16,049 bases of DNA from Quadrisphaera sp. (lineage in GTDB: Bacteria; Actinomycetota; Actinomycetes; Actinomycetales; Quadrisphaeraceae). Numbering within the stretch: the stretch's first letter is position 1; every line of letters starts with the position of its first letter. The stretch lies in assembly GCA_029258695.1 (NCBI GenBank), contig JARIBR010000102.1:1-16049 (forward strand), written 5' to 3'. Made by a program: the position numbers and the translations under genes. A model generated the notes under the pieces. The model was given only the letters and a program-made list of their open reading frames with translations, did not search any database and was not told the origin of the DNA. Positions 7,110 to 14,960 of this stretch are shown here, one piece after another.

Positions 7110-8692
7110 GCCCGCTCGTGGCCGCCCGCCGAGCCTCCTCGGCCGCGGTCGGACCGACGTTCGCCTCCCTGCAGATCCGCAACTACCGCATCTGGGCCGC
7201 CGGTGCGCTGGTCTCCAACGTCGGCACCTGGATGCAGCGCGTCGCCCAGGACTGGCTCGTCCTCACCGTCCTCACGGCCAGCTCACCCCTGGCCGTCGGC
7301 ATCGTCACGGCCCTGCAGTTCGGCCCGTTCCTCCTCTTCGGCCAGCTGGCCGGGCTGCTCGCGGACCGCGTCGACCAGCGCAAGCTGCTCATGGTCACCC
7401 AGTCCTTCCAGGGGCTGTGGGGCGTGATCCTCGGTGTCCTCGTGATCACCGGGAACGCCGAGCTGTGGTCGGTCTACGTGCTCGCGGGCCTCCTCGGGAT
7501 CACCACGGCCCTGGACAACCCGTCGCGCCAGGTCTTCGTGGCCTCGATGGTCCCCACCGGGCTGCTCTCCAACGCGGTGAGCCTCAACAGCGCGTCCTTC
7601 AACGCCGCGCGGCTCATCGGCCCGGGGCTCGCCGGCCTGCTCATCGCCGCCATCGGCACCGGCCCGGTGTTCCTGCTCAACGCCGTCACCTTCATGGCCA
7701 CCGTCCTCGCCCTCGGGGCGCTGCGCACCTCCGAGCTGCACCCCGCGCCGCGCCGGCCGCGGGGCCGGGGGGCGAGCCGGGAGGGCCTGGCCTACGTGCG
7801 CTCGCGCCCGGACATCGTGCTGATCCTCTTCGTCATCGGGCTCGTCGGTGCCTTCGGGCTGAACTTCCAGCTGACCACGGCCGCCATGGCGCGCGTCGAG
7901 TTCGGCATGGGCGCCGCGCAGTTCGGCCTGCTCGGGTCGGTGCTGGCCATCGGCTCGCTGGCCGGGGCCCTCATCGCCGCCCGTCGCCAGTCGCCGACGC
8001 TGCGGCTCGTGGTCGGCGCGGCCCTCGCCTTCGGGGTCTTCGCCACGCTCTCCTCGGTGATGCCGAGCTACGGCTGGTTCGCGCTGTCCCTCGTCCCCGT
8101 CGGGCTGAGCTCGCTCACGCTGCTCACCGCGGCGAACGCCACGGTCCAGACCACCACCGCGCCGGCGCTGCGCGGCCGGGTCATGGCGCTCTACAGCATG
8201 ATCACCATCGGGACCACGCCCATCGGCGCCCCGCTCGTCGGGTGGGTCGGTGAGGTGTGGGGGCCGCGCTGGTCCATCGCGCTCGGGGGGATCGTCTCTC
8301 TCGCCGCCGCGCTCGTGGCCCTGCTCGTCATGCGGCGCCGGGCCGCGGTGCTCGCGCCCGAGGACGCCGCCGTCGAGGTGCACGAAGCACCGGACGGCGC
8401 GGACCAGCCGGACGGTGCGGACCAGCCGGTCGGTGCGGACCAGCCGGTCGGTGCGCACCGGCCGGTCCTTGCGCACCCGGTCGCCTCGCCGCGTGGAGCG
8501 CCGGTCGGAGGCGTGGTGACGCCCGAGCCCGGAGCGGCGGACCCGAGCGGGACCGCCCAGCCGGTGGGCGCCCCGCGCGCCGGCGTCGACCCGGTGGTGA
8601 TCGCAGCACCAGGGTCCCCGCCGCGGCGCGTCGTGCGCTTCGAGGACGGCTCCGGCGCCGGCACGGAACACCGCGTCCCCGCGGAGCGCTGA
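7106..8692 (+). CDS. MFS exporter (MFS_3/EntS-like) with a long cytoplasmic tail
   Basis: 528 residues; the ATG overlaps the regulator stop (ATGA), so the two are translationally coupled. About 12 hydrophobic segments fill residues 30-410. Family marks include the loop 2-3 motif A GQLAGLLADRVDQRK (79-93), LDNPSRQVFVASMVP (136-150) and AARLIGPGLAGLL (168-180), typical of the MFS_3 group that includes enterobactin exporter EntS and drug efflux proteins. After the last membrane segment (ending in VMRRRA) a tail of ~110 residues rich in Pro, Gly, Ala and Asp includes four six-residue repeats (DGADQP, DGADQP, VGADQP, VGAHRP). It is probably disordered and cytoplasmic. Likely role: proton-driven export of a small molecule in the inner membrane, controlled by the adjacent MarR. 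The substrate is unknown. Confidence 0.9.
   Translation: MSPLVAARRASSAAVGPTFASLQIRNYRIWAAGALVSNVGTWMQRVAQDWLVLTVLTASSPLAVGIVTALQFGPFLLFGQLAGLLADRVDQRKLLMVTQSFQGLWGVILGVLVITGNAELWSVYVLAGLLGITTALDNPSRQVFVASMVPTGLLSNAVSLNSASFNAARLIGPGLAGLLIAAIGTGPVFLLNAVTFMATVLALGALRTSELHPAPRRPRGRGASREGLAYVRSRPDIVLILFVIGLVGAFGLNFQLTTAAMARVEFGMGAAQFGLLGSVLAIGSLAGALIAARRQSPTLRLVVGAALAFGVFATLSSVMPSYGWFALSLVPVGLSSLTLLTAANATVQTTTAPALRGRVMALYSMITIGTTPIGAPLVGWVGEVWGPRWSIALGGIVSLAAALVALLVMRRRAAVLAPEDAAVEVHEAPDGADQPDGADQPVGADQPVGAHRPVLAHPVASPRGAPVGGVVTPEPGAADPSGTAQPVGAPRAGVDPVVIAAPGSPPRRVVRFEDGSGAGTEHRVPAER
8393..8464 (+). repeat. Four tandem 18-bp repeats inside the exporter tail
   Basis: Units at 8393-8410, 8411-8428, 8429-8446 and 8447-8464 have the form GAC/GTC-GGY-GCG-GAC-CAG-CCG. 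Unit 4 changes to GCGCACCGG. A degenerate fifth unit (GTCCTTGCGCACCCG) follows. The length is a multiple of three, so copy changes keep the frame. The near-identity of units 1-3 at the DNA level suggests recent slippage expansion. Confidence 0.9.
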
Positions 8693-8699
8693 GCACCTC

Positions 8700-10049
8700 G
8701 TGCCCACCCTCCCGCTCGAGGACGCCCTGGTCCGCCTCGGTGACGTGCTCGCCGGTGGTGACCTGCTGCGCGCGCTGGCCTCGGGCCGGCGGCGCGGACA
8801 GGCGCCGCCGGACCCCGAGCGCGTCGAGGTACGCCCGGTGCTGATCGACGAGCGTCCGCACCTCCAGGTCACCGCGCGCACCGGCCCGGCGGTGCGGACG
8901 TCCAACCACCCGCTCGACGACGTCGTCGCTGCCCGCGGCGCCGTCGACGCGCTGCTGGCGGTGCCCTGGGCGACGTGGCACGTCGAGACGGGCGACGAGG
9001 TGCTCCAGCTGCGGGTGACCAAGCGCGGCGCCGCCCAGCTGCACCGCTCCGTCCGCGAGGCGCCTGCCGGCGCGACCAGCGCTGGTGCAACCGCGGCCGC
9101 AGCCGGCGCAGGCACCACGGCCGCCGCCGCGCCGTCGACCCACGACCGGCGCAAGGCGCACCTGCTCGCCCCCGACGACCCGCTGTTCACCGTGCTCGGC
9201 GCCGACGGGGACAAGCGCAAGCAGGTCGACGCCTTCCTGCGCCAGCTCGCGGCGGCGACGCCCGGCGTCGCGCCGGCGGAGCGCGGTGCTGCCTCTCCGG
9301 GGCGCGGTGCTGCGCCGGCGGGCGCCGGCTCGTCGGCCGCAGACCAGCCCTCCGCCCCGCTGCGCGTCGTCGACCTCGGCTGCGGCAACGCCTACCTCAC
9401 CCTGGCTGCCCACCGGTTCCTCACCGAGCGCGGCGAGGGGTCCGGGCCTGCGCGCACCGTCGGGGTGGAGCTGCGCGAGGACCTCGTGGCCCGCTCCACG
9501 GAGCGCGCCGCCCGCGTCGGCCTCGACGGCGTCTCCTTCGTCGCCGGCACCATCGACGGCGCCGATCCCGAGCCGAGCCTCGGCGGCTCGCCCGACGTCG
9601 TGCTGGCGCTGCACGCCTGCGACACCGCCACCGACGACGCCCTGGCCCGCGCGGTGCGGTGGGAGGCGCCCGTCGTCCTCGCGGCCCCGTGCTGCCACCA
9701 CGACGTCCAGCGCCAGCTCGGCACCGGCAGCTCCTCGGCGCCGGACCCGTACGCGATGCTCACCCGCCACGCGATCCTGCGCGAGCGCTTCGCCGACGTC
9801 CTCACCGACGCCCTGCGCGCCTCGATCCTGCGGCTGCTGGGCTACCGGGTGGACGTCGTGGAGTTCGTCGGCTCGGCCCACACCCCGCGCAACGCCATGA
9901 TCCGCGCCGTGCGCACCGGGGCGCGTCCGACGCCGGCGCAGGTGGCGGAGTACCGGGCGATGACCGCGGCGTGGGGCGTGCGCCCGGCACTGGCGGACCG
10001 CCTCGCCCCGGAGCTGGAGCCGGTGCTCAGCGGCGCTGCTGCGTCCTGA
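8700..10049 (+). CDS. SAM-dependent methyltransferase (Methyltransf_32-like)
   Basis: 449 residues from GTG, 7 bases after the exporter stop, with GGAG 13 bases upstream inside the exporter gene. Residues ~1-120 are an N-terminal domain that contains VEVRPVLIDERPHLQVT. HDRRKAHLLAPDDPLFTVLG (148-167) precedes a Rossmann methyltransferase domain: motif I VVDLGCGNAYLT (223-234), the acidic VGVEL end of strand 2 (254-258), ALHACDTATDDAL (303-315) and APCCHHDVQRQL (329-340). The CCHH motif is characteristic of the METTL25/GSTCD-like group (PF13679), which includes proposed RNA methyltransferases, so RNA is a possible substrate (inference). Two Ala/Gly-rich inserts (121-146, 187-219) split the domains and look disordered. 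Probably the last gene of the marR-MFS unit, although a functional link to export is not evident. Confidence 0.85.
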   Translation: MPTLPLEDALVRLGDVLAGGDLLRALASGRRRGQAPPDPERVEVRPVLIDERPHLQVTARTGPAVRTSNHPLDDVVAARGAVDALLAVPWATWHVETGDEVLQLRVTKRGAAQLHRSVREAPAGATSAGATAAAAGAGTTAAAAPSTHDRRKAHLLAPDDPLFTVLGADGDKRKQVDAFLRQLAAATPGVAPAERGAASPGRGAAPAGAGSSAADQPSAPLRVVDLGCGNAYLTLAAHRFLTERGEGSGPARTVGVELREDLVARSTERAARVGLDGVSFVAGTIDGADPEPSLGGSPDVVLALHACDTATDDALARAVRWEAPVVLAAPCCHHDVQRQLGTGSSSAPDPYAMLTRHAILRERFADVLTDALRASILRLLGYRVDVVEFVGSAHTPRNAMIRAVRTGARPTPAQVAEYRAMTAAWGVRPALADRLAPELEPVLSGAAAS

Positions 10050-10069
10050 GGGCGACACCACCGACACCG

Positions 10070-10088
10070 GCTCACCGGCTCCGTGAGC
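10070..10088. terminator. Small hairpin between convergent genes
   Basis: GCTCAC at 10070-10075 and GTGAGC at 10083-10088 form a 6-bp stem with a 7-base loop. It sits in the 45-base gap between the ends of the plus-strand methyltransferase gene and the minus-strand ribH. With no T-tract and a short stem it is a weak bidirectional terminator candidate. Confidence 0.35.
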
Positions 10089-10094
10089 GCTGCG

Positions 10095-10577
10095 TCAGCC
10101 CCTCGAGCGCAGGGAGCGCACCGCCAGCGCGGTGACCAGCGCCGCCTGCGCGGCCTCGTGGCCCTTGTCCTCCTTCGAGCCGGGCAGCCCGGCCCGGTCC
10201 AGGGCCTGGGCGTCGTCGTCGCACGTCAGCACGCCGAAGCCGACCGGCACACCCGTGCTCACCGATACCTGCGTCAGCCCGTCGGTGGCGGCCGAGCACA
10301 CGTAGTCGAAGTGCGGGGTGCCTCCGCGCACCACCACCCCGAGCGCCACGACCGCGTCCGCGCCCGCCTGCGCGGCGGCCCTCGCCAGCACCGGGAGCTC
10401 GAAGCTGCCCGGCGCCCGCACCCACGTCACGTCGTCCACGCCGGCCTCCTCCAGGGCCCGCCGCGCGCCGGCGACGAGCCCGTCCATGACCGTCGTGTGC
10501 CACAGCGCCGCGACGACGACGACCCGCAGGCCGCCCGCCCCCTCGATCGCCAGCGTCGGTGCGCCCTCGCCGCTCAT
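10095..10577 (-). CDS. ribH: 6,7-dimethyl-8-ribityllumazine synthase
   Basis: 160 residues, the normal length for lumazine synthase. It condenses 5-amino-6-ribitylamino-uracil with 3,4-dihydroxy-2-butanone 4-phosphate in the cytoplasm, usually as a pentamer or 60-mer shell. Visible motifs: ALWH (24-27, the aromatic substrate-stacking position), APGSFELP (55-62), [13 protein letters not shown] (81-93) with catalytic H89, GFGVLTC (113-119) and [10 protein letters not shown] (138-147). The ATG overlaps the ribBA stop by four bases (ATGA), and GAGGAG lies 8 bases upstream, a strong ribosome binding site. Last gene of the serC-rib operon. Confidence 0.96.
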   Translation of the reverse strand: MSGEGAPTLAIEGAGGLRVVVVAALWHTTVMDGLVAGARRALEEAGVDDVTWVRAPGSFELPVLARAAAQAGADAVVALGVVVRGGTPHFDYVCSAATDGLTQVSVSTGVPVGFGVLTCDDDAQALDRAGLPGSKEDKGHEAAQAALVTALAVRSLRSRG

Positions 10578-11941
10578 CGCGTGGTCTCCTCGTCGGTGGT
10601 GGGGATGGTCGTCGCGGTGGTCTCGGCCTGCTCGTCCAGCGTCCCCGCCAGCGCGTCGAGCCCGGGGAGGTGGTGGCCCATGCGGTCGCGCTTGGTGCGC
10701 AGGTACGCGAGGTTCTCCGGCGTGGGGGTGCTGGGCGCGGCGAGGCGTGCGGTGACGACGGTCCCCGCCTCGCGCAGCCCCTCGACCTTCGCGGGGTTGT
10801 TCGTCAGCAGCCGCACGCTGACCACCCCCAGGTCGGCGAGGACGTGGGCGGCGGCGCCGAAGTCCCTGGCCTCGGCGGGCAGCCCCAGCGCGGTGTTCGC
10901 GTCCACGGTGTCGGCCCCGGCGTCCTGCAGGGCGTACGCGCGGATCTTGTCGACGAGACCGATCCCGCGTCCCTCGTGGCCGCGCTGGTAGACCAGCACG
11001 CCGGTGCCCTCGTCGGCGAGGAGGTCCAGGGCGGCGCCCAGCTGCTGCCCGCAGTCGCAGCGCAGCGACCCCAGCGCGTCGCCGGTGAGGCACTCGGAGT
11101 GCAGGCGCACCAGCACGTCGCTACGCCCGCGCACGTCACCGACCACCAGGGCCACGGACTCCGCGCCGGTGCCCTGACCGTCGGTGCCCTGACCGTCGGT
11201 GCCCTGCACGACCGTGCGGTGGACGATCGCGCGGAAGGTCCCGTGCCGGGTGGGCAGCCGGGCCTCCGCCACGCGCTGCACCGGCAGGCGCGCTGACGGG
11301 GCGGCGGTGCCGTCGGGCGTGGGGTCCGTGCCCGGGCTCGAGGCGGCCCTGCGGTGCAGCGCCAGCTCGTCGATCGTCACGATCGTCAGGCCGTGCTCGG
11401 CGGCGAGGGCCTCGAGCTGGGGCCCACGGGCCATGGACCCGTCGTCGTTGACCACCTCGGCGATCACCGCGGCGGGCCGCAGCCCCGCGAGACGGGCGAG
11501 GTCGACGGACGCCTCGGTGTGCCCGCGCCGGGCCAGCACCCCGTCGGGGTGGGCGCGCAGCGGCAGCACGTGGCCGGGCCGCACGAGGTCCTCGACGACG
11601 GAGGCCGGGTCGGCCAGCGTGCGCAGGGTCAGGGCCCGGTCGGCGGCGGAGATCCCGGTCGTGGTGCCGACGGCGGCGTCGGCGGTGATGGAGTACGCGG
11701 TGCCGCGCGGGTCCTGGTTGGCCGCCACCATCGCCGGCAGGCCCAGGCGGTCGAGGTCCTCACCCGCCATCGGCGCGCACAGCAGGCCCGAGCTGTGTCG
11801 CACGATGAAGCCGATCGCCTCCGGCGTCGCGTGCTCCGCGGCCATGACGAGGTCGCCCTCGTCCTCGCGGTCCGCGTCGTCGACGACGAGCACCAGGCGT
11901 CCGGCCGCGACGTCGGCGACGGCCTGCTCGACGGCGCTCAC
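10574..11941 (-). CDS. ribBA: Bifunctional DHBP synthase / GTP cyclohydrolase II
   Basis: 455 residues from GTG 11941, which overlaps the ribE stop (GTGA) and has GAGG 9 bases upstream. The RibB half (1-~195) makes 3,4-dihydroxy-2-butanone 4-phosphate from ribulose 5-phosphate: [10 protein letters not shown] (21-30) with the acidic metal/substrate residues, HSSGLLCAP (49-57), [13 protein letters not shown] (85-97), RPGH (121-124), GHTEAS (140-145) and EVVNDDGSM (162-170). The RibA half (~220-430) opens [11 protein letters not shown] and CDC give zinc ligands C284, C295 and C297; HEGRGIGL (322-329), [11 protein letters not shown] (354-364) and RLLTNNPAK (387-395) complete the site. Both catalytic halves look intact. 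Unusual are a Pro/Thr-rich joint (about 190-212) and a QGTDG repeat insert (246-260) encoded by duplicated 15-bp units near 11167-11206. Confidence 0.96.
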   Translation of the reverse strand: MSAVEQAVADVAAGRLVLVVDDADREDEGDLVMAAEHATPEAIGFIVRHSSGLLCAPMAGEDLDRLGLPAMVAANQDPRGTAYSITADAAVGTTTGISAADRALTLRTLADPASVVEDLVRPGHVLPLRAHPDGVLARRGHTEASVDLARLAGLRPAAVIAEVVNDDGSMARGPQLEALAAEHGLTIVTIDELALHRRAASSPGTDPTPDGTAAPSARLPVQRVAEARLPTRHGTFRAIVHRTVVQGTDGQGTDGQGTGAESVALVVGDVRGRSDVLVRLHSECLTGDALGSLRCDCGQQLGAALDLLADEGTGVLVYQRGHEGRGIGLVDKIRAYALQDAGADTVDANTALGLPAEARDFGAAAHVLADLGVVSVRLLTNNPAKVEGLREAGTVVTARLAAPSTPTPENLAYLRTKRDRMGHHLPGLDALAGTLDEQAETTATTIPTTDEETTR

Positions 11942-12576
11942 GCCGCGCTGCCTCGGGCGGCGAGCATGCGCTCCACGTACTTCGCCAGCACGTCCACCTC
12001 GAGGTTCACCGTGGAGCCGACGGCCTTCGTGCCCAGCGACGTCGCCTCCATCGTGGTGGGGATGAGGCTGACGGTGAACGACGAGCCGTCGGCGCCCGGG
12101 TCTCCGAGCCCGTCGGGCCCGTCGTCGACCGAGGCGACGGTCAGCGAGATGCCGTCCACGGCGATCGAGCCCTTCTCCACCACGTAGCGCGCCAGGGCCG
12201 GCGGCAGGGAGATCCGCACCACCTCCCAGCGGCTGCCGGGAACGCGCTCGAGGACGGTGGCGGTGCCGTCCACGTGGCCCTGGACCACGTGGCCGTCGAG
12301 CAGCCCGTCCGCCGGCACGGGCCGCTCGAGGTTGACGCGGTCCCCGGGCGCCAGCGCGCCGAGGCCGGTGCGCACCAGCGTCTCGCGCATGACGTCGGCG
12401 GTGAAGCTGCCGTCCATCCGCTCGGCGACGGTCAGGCACACCCCGTCGACGGCGACGGAGTCACCGAGACCGGCGCTCGACGCGGTGACGTCGGACTCGA
12501 TGACCAGGCGTGCGTCGTCCTCACCGGCCTCGATCGCGACGACGCGGCCCAGCTCCTGGACGATTCCGGTGAACAC
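11938..12576 (-). CDS. ribE: Riboflavin synthase, alpha subunit type
   Basis: 212 residues from GTG 12576. GGAGG ends 7 bases upstream (minus strand, 12588-12584), a near-perfect ribosome binding site that settles the start. The enzyme dismutates two lumazine molecules into riboflavin and the pyrimidine precursor. It shows the internally duplicated barrel pattern: MFTGIVQELG (1-10) and VDGVCLTV in the first half; GHVVQGHVDG, KGSIAVDGISLTV and SLIPTTMEATSLG in the second. A Gly/Asp-rich insertion (DDGPDGLGDPGADGSS) sits in a loop of the second barrel and is longer than in most homologues. It follows ribD by 33 bases and overlaps ribBA by four. Confidence 0.96.
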   Translation of the reverse strand: MFTGIVQELGRVVAIEAGEDDARLVIESDVTASSAGLGDSVAVDGVCLTVAERMDGSFTADVMRETLVRTGLGALAPGDRVNLERPVPADGLLDGHVVQGHVDGTATVLERVPGSRWEVVRISLPPALARYVVEKGSIAVDGISLTVASVDDGPDGLGDPGADGSSFTVSLIPTTMEATSLGTKAVGSTVNLEVDVLAKYVERMLAARGSAA

Positions 12577-12609
12577 GGTCGAGCCTCCAGGGCGCGCGGA
12601 GCGGGTGGG

Positions 12610-13749
12610 TCAGTCGCTCGTTCCAGCGGACGCAGCGCCGTCGTTGTTCCGCCCACCGTGCACCCGGGAGCTGAGACGGACGTCACCACCGACGCGTGCG
12701 ACGTCGTCGAGGTCGAGGCGCACGATGCCGTCCATCGCGGCGATGCCCATCGGACCGAGGGCGCTCACGCCGCCGCCGAGCAGCGCCGGGGCCAGGTACG
12801 CCGTCACGCGGTCCACCAGGCCGGCCCCCAGCAGGGCCGCGGCGAGCACGGGGCCTCCCTCGGTGAGCACCGAGCGCACCCCGCGCTGCGCCAGCGCGGC
12901 CATGAGGGCGGCCAGGTCGAGGCGGCCGTGCTCGGCGCCCAGCTCCGCCGCGGTGGCGACCCACGTGGGGGCCGCCGCGTCGCGCACCCGGGCGCCGGCG
13001 GGGGTGCGACCGTGGGTGTCGGCGACCACGCGCAGCGGCTGCTGAGCCGGCGGCAGCGCCGGCTCACCGCCGGGGCCCCGCACCGTGAGGGACGGGTCGT
13101 CGGCGAGCACGGTGCCCACCCCCACGAGCACCGCGTCGGCCAGGGCCCGCAGCCGGTGCACCTCGGCCCGGGCGTCGAGGCCGGTGATCCACCGGCTGGA
13201 ACCGTCCGCGGCCGCGGAGCGCCCGTCGAGGGTGGCGGCGTACTTCCAGGTCGTGTGCGGGCGCCCCGTCCGCACGGCGGTGAGCCACCGCTCGTTGACG
13301 CGCTCGGCGTCGCCCGCCCACGCCGTGCCGTCGCCGGAGAGAACCTCGACGCCAGCGCTGCGCAGCACCGCGGCGCCGCCGGCGGCAGCCGGCGTCGGGT
13401 CCTCGACCGCGAGGACCACCCGCTCGACGCCGGCGTCGACCAGCGCGGCGGTGCACGGGCCCGTGCGGCCGGTGTGGGAGCACGGCTCCAACGTCACCAC
13501 CGCGGTGCCGCCGCGCGCCCGCCCGCCGGCTGCCCGCAGCGCCACGACCTCGGCGTGCGGCCCGCCCGGGCGCTCGTGCCACCCCTCACCGGCGACGGCG
13601 CCGCCCGCGTCGAGCACCACGCACCCCACGGCCGGGTTGGGGGAGACCGTGGCCAGGCCCTGGGCGGCGAGCCCGACGGCGCGCACCAGGGCCCGCTGCT
13701 CGGGCTCGCGTGGTTCCTGCGCCCCTGCCACCGCCACCGCGTCGTTCAT
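12610..13749 (-). CDS. ribD: Bifunctional pyrimidine deaminase/reductase RibD
   Basis: 379 residues from ATG 13749. The N-terminal deaminase domain (about 15-150) carries the zinc motif HAE (65-67, H65 and E67) and PCSHTGRTGPC (89-99) with C90 and C99, plus GLATVSPNPAVGCVV (31-45). The C-terminal reductase domain (from about 163) begins RPHTTWKYAATLDGRSA and includes SSRWITG, DAVLVGVGTVLADDPSLTVR and LTEGGPVLAAALL. It catalyses steps two and three of riboflavin synthesis after GTP opening, using NADPH. Both domains look complete. It starts 10 bases after the serC stop, with only a weak ribosome binding site, so it is probably coupled to serC. The last ~20 residues are polar and low-complexity. 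Confidence 0.96.
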   Translation of the reverse strand: MNDAVAVAGAQEPREPEQRALVRAVGLAAQGLATVSPNPAVGCVVLDAGGAVAGEGWHERPGGPHAEVVALRAAGGRARGGTAVVTLEPCSHTGRTGPCTAALVDAGVERVVLAVEDPTPAAAGGAAVLRSAGVEVLSGDGTAWAGDAERVNERWLTAVRTGRPHTTWKYAATLDGRSAAADGSSRWITGLDARAEVHRLRALADAVLVGVGTVLADDPSLTVRGPGGEPALPPAQQPLRVVADTHGRTPAGARVRDAAAPTWVATAAELGAEHGRLDLAALMAALAQRGVRSVLTEGGPVLAAALLGAGLVDRVTAYLAPALLGGGVSALGPMGIAAMDGIVRLDLDDVARVGGDVRLSSRVHGGRNNDGAASAGTSD

Positions 13750-13759
13750 CGGGCGTCGC

Positions 13760-14893
13760 TCACAGCGCCGCGACGACGTGGTCGACGCACGCGGTGAGCG
13801 CGCTGACGTCGTCGGGGTCCACGGCCGCGAACATCCCGATGCGCACCTGGTTGCGCGCCAGCGCGCGGTACGGCTCCACGTCCACGACGCCGTGAGCCCT
13901 CAGCACGGCGCGGACGGCCGCGGCGTCCACGGACTCGTCGAGGTCGATGGTGGCGACCACTGACGAGCGCAGCCGCGGCTCGGCGACGAACGGCGCGGCC
14001 CAGTCGCGGGCCTGCGCCCAGGCGTAGACGCGGCGGGCCGACTCCGCGGTCCGGGCGCTCGCCCACGCCAGCCCGCCCTGGGCGTCGATCCAGTCGAGCT
14101 GCTCGGCGAGGAGAACCAGCGTCGCGATCGCCGGGGTGTTGTACGTCTGGTGCTTGCGCGACGCGGCGATCGCGGTGGGCAGGTCGAGGCTCGCGGGCAC
14201 CCAGCGGCTGCCCGCGAGGGCGTGGGCGCGCTCGATCGCGGCGGGGGAGAGGACGGCGATCCACAGCCCGCCGTCGGAGCCGAGGTTCTTCTGCGGGGCG
14301 AGGTAGTAGGCGTCGACCTGGCTCAGGTCGACGGCCAGGCCACCGGCCGCGGAGGTGGCGTCGATCAGCACCAGGGCGTCGTCGTCCGCCTCGGCCACAC
14401 GGCGCACCGGCAGGGCCACCCCGGTGGAGGTCTCGTTCTGCGGCCAGCAGTAGGCGTCGATCCCCTCGAGGGCGGCCGGCTGGGACGCCGATCCGGGGTC
14501 GGCGCGGCGGACGTCCGGGTTTGCGAGGAACGGGGCGCGCGTCGTCGCCGTGGCGAAGCGCTCGCTGAACTCCCCGTGGACGAGGTGCTGGCTGCGCTCG
14601 CGGACGAGGTTGAGGGCCGCGACGTCCCAGAACGCCGTGGACCCGCCGTTGCCGAGCACCACCTCATAGCCGTCGGGGGCGCCGAGCAGGCGAGCGATGC
14701 CCGCCTGCACCCGGCGGACCAGGTCGAGGACGGGCGGCTGGCGGTGGCTGGTGCCGAGCACGGACGGGTTCGCGGCCAGCAGGGCGTCGAGCTGCGCGGG
14801 GCGCACGCGGGCCGGCCCGGAGCCGAACCGTCCGTCGCGCGGCAGCAGGGACGCCGGGATCGCCACGTCGGGCACCTCGTTCACGCCCGCCAT
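13760..14893 (-). CDS. serC: Phosphoserine aminotransferase, actinobacterial type
   Basis: 377 residues from ATG 14893, chosen because MAGVNEVPDVAIPASLLPRD aligns with the start of mycobacterial SerC; an in-frame ATG at 14962 would add 23 atypical residues. The enzyme converts 3-phosphohydroxypyruvate and glutamate to phosphoserine in serine synthesis. Visible marks: RDGRFGSGP (19-27), GTSHRQ (47-52, substrate binding), LGNGGSTAFWD (80-90), NETSTGVALPVRR (143-155), LIDATSAAGG (166-175) and APQKNLGSDGGLW (189-201) with the PLP Schiff-base lysine K192, then KHQTYNTPAIATL. It is a fold-type I PLP enzyme. It heads an operon with ribD-ribE-ribBA-ribH and is divergent from pdxH, 67 bases away. No clear Shine-Dalgarno sequence precedes it. 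Confidence 0.95.
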   Translation of the reverse strand: MAGVNEVPDVAIPASLLPRDGRFGSGPARVRPAQLDALLAANPSVLGTSHRQPPVLDLVRRVQAGIARLLGAPDGYEVVLGNGGSTAFWDVAALNLVRERSQHLVHGEFSERFATATTRAPFLANPDVRRADPGSASQPAALEGIDAYCWPQNETSTGVALPVRRVAEADDDALVLIDATSAAGGLAVDLSQVDAYYLAPQKNLGSDGGLWIAVLSPAAIERAHALAGSRWVPASLDLPTAIAASRKHQTYNTPAIATLVLLAEQLDWIDAQGGLAWASARTAESARRVYAWAQARDWAAPFVAEPRLRSSVVATIDLDESVDAAAVRAVLRAHGVVDVEPYRALARNQVRIGMFAAVDPDDVSALTACVDHVVAAL

Positions 14894-14960
14894 GGTCGCA
14901 GGAGGCCAGCCGCCGCGGAGCGACAGCGGTCCACGGGCGGGTGGTCCTAGCGTGGCGGGC
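14894..14960. promoter_or_regulatory. Divergent serC-rib / pdxH promoter region
   Basis: Only 67 bases separate the two starts, so both promoters must share them. The plus-strand -10 for pdxH is clear (14948-14953). No equally good minus-strand box was found. There is no room for an FMN riboswitch of about 120-140 bases between any promoter here and serC, and none was recognised by its conserved words. Confidence 0.6.
14948..14953 (+). promoter_or_regulatory. -10 box of pdxH placed for a leaderless transcript
   Basis: TAGCGT ends 7 bases before the pdxH ATG (14961). Transcription starts about 7 bases after a -10 box, so the first base of the mRNA would be at or next to the A of ATG. No Shine-Dalgarno sequence sits at normal spacing. 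Leaderless mRNAs with this exact geometry are common in actinobacteria. A convincing -35 was not found. Confidence 0.55.

Noticed and set aside
7283..10067. Two long minus-strand open frames opposite the exporter and methyltransferase genes
   Set aside because: No recognised motifs; the plus strand carries intact MFS and methyltransferase signatures.
12274..13797. 507-codon plus-strand frame opposite ribD and ribE
   Set aside because: Low-complexity product with no domain, opposite two intact enzymes.
14150..14950. Plus-strand open frame opposite serC
   Set aside because: It is the antisense shadow of a well-supported SerC sequence containing the PLP lysine motif.
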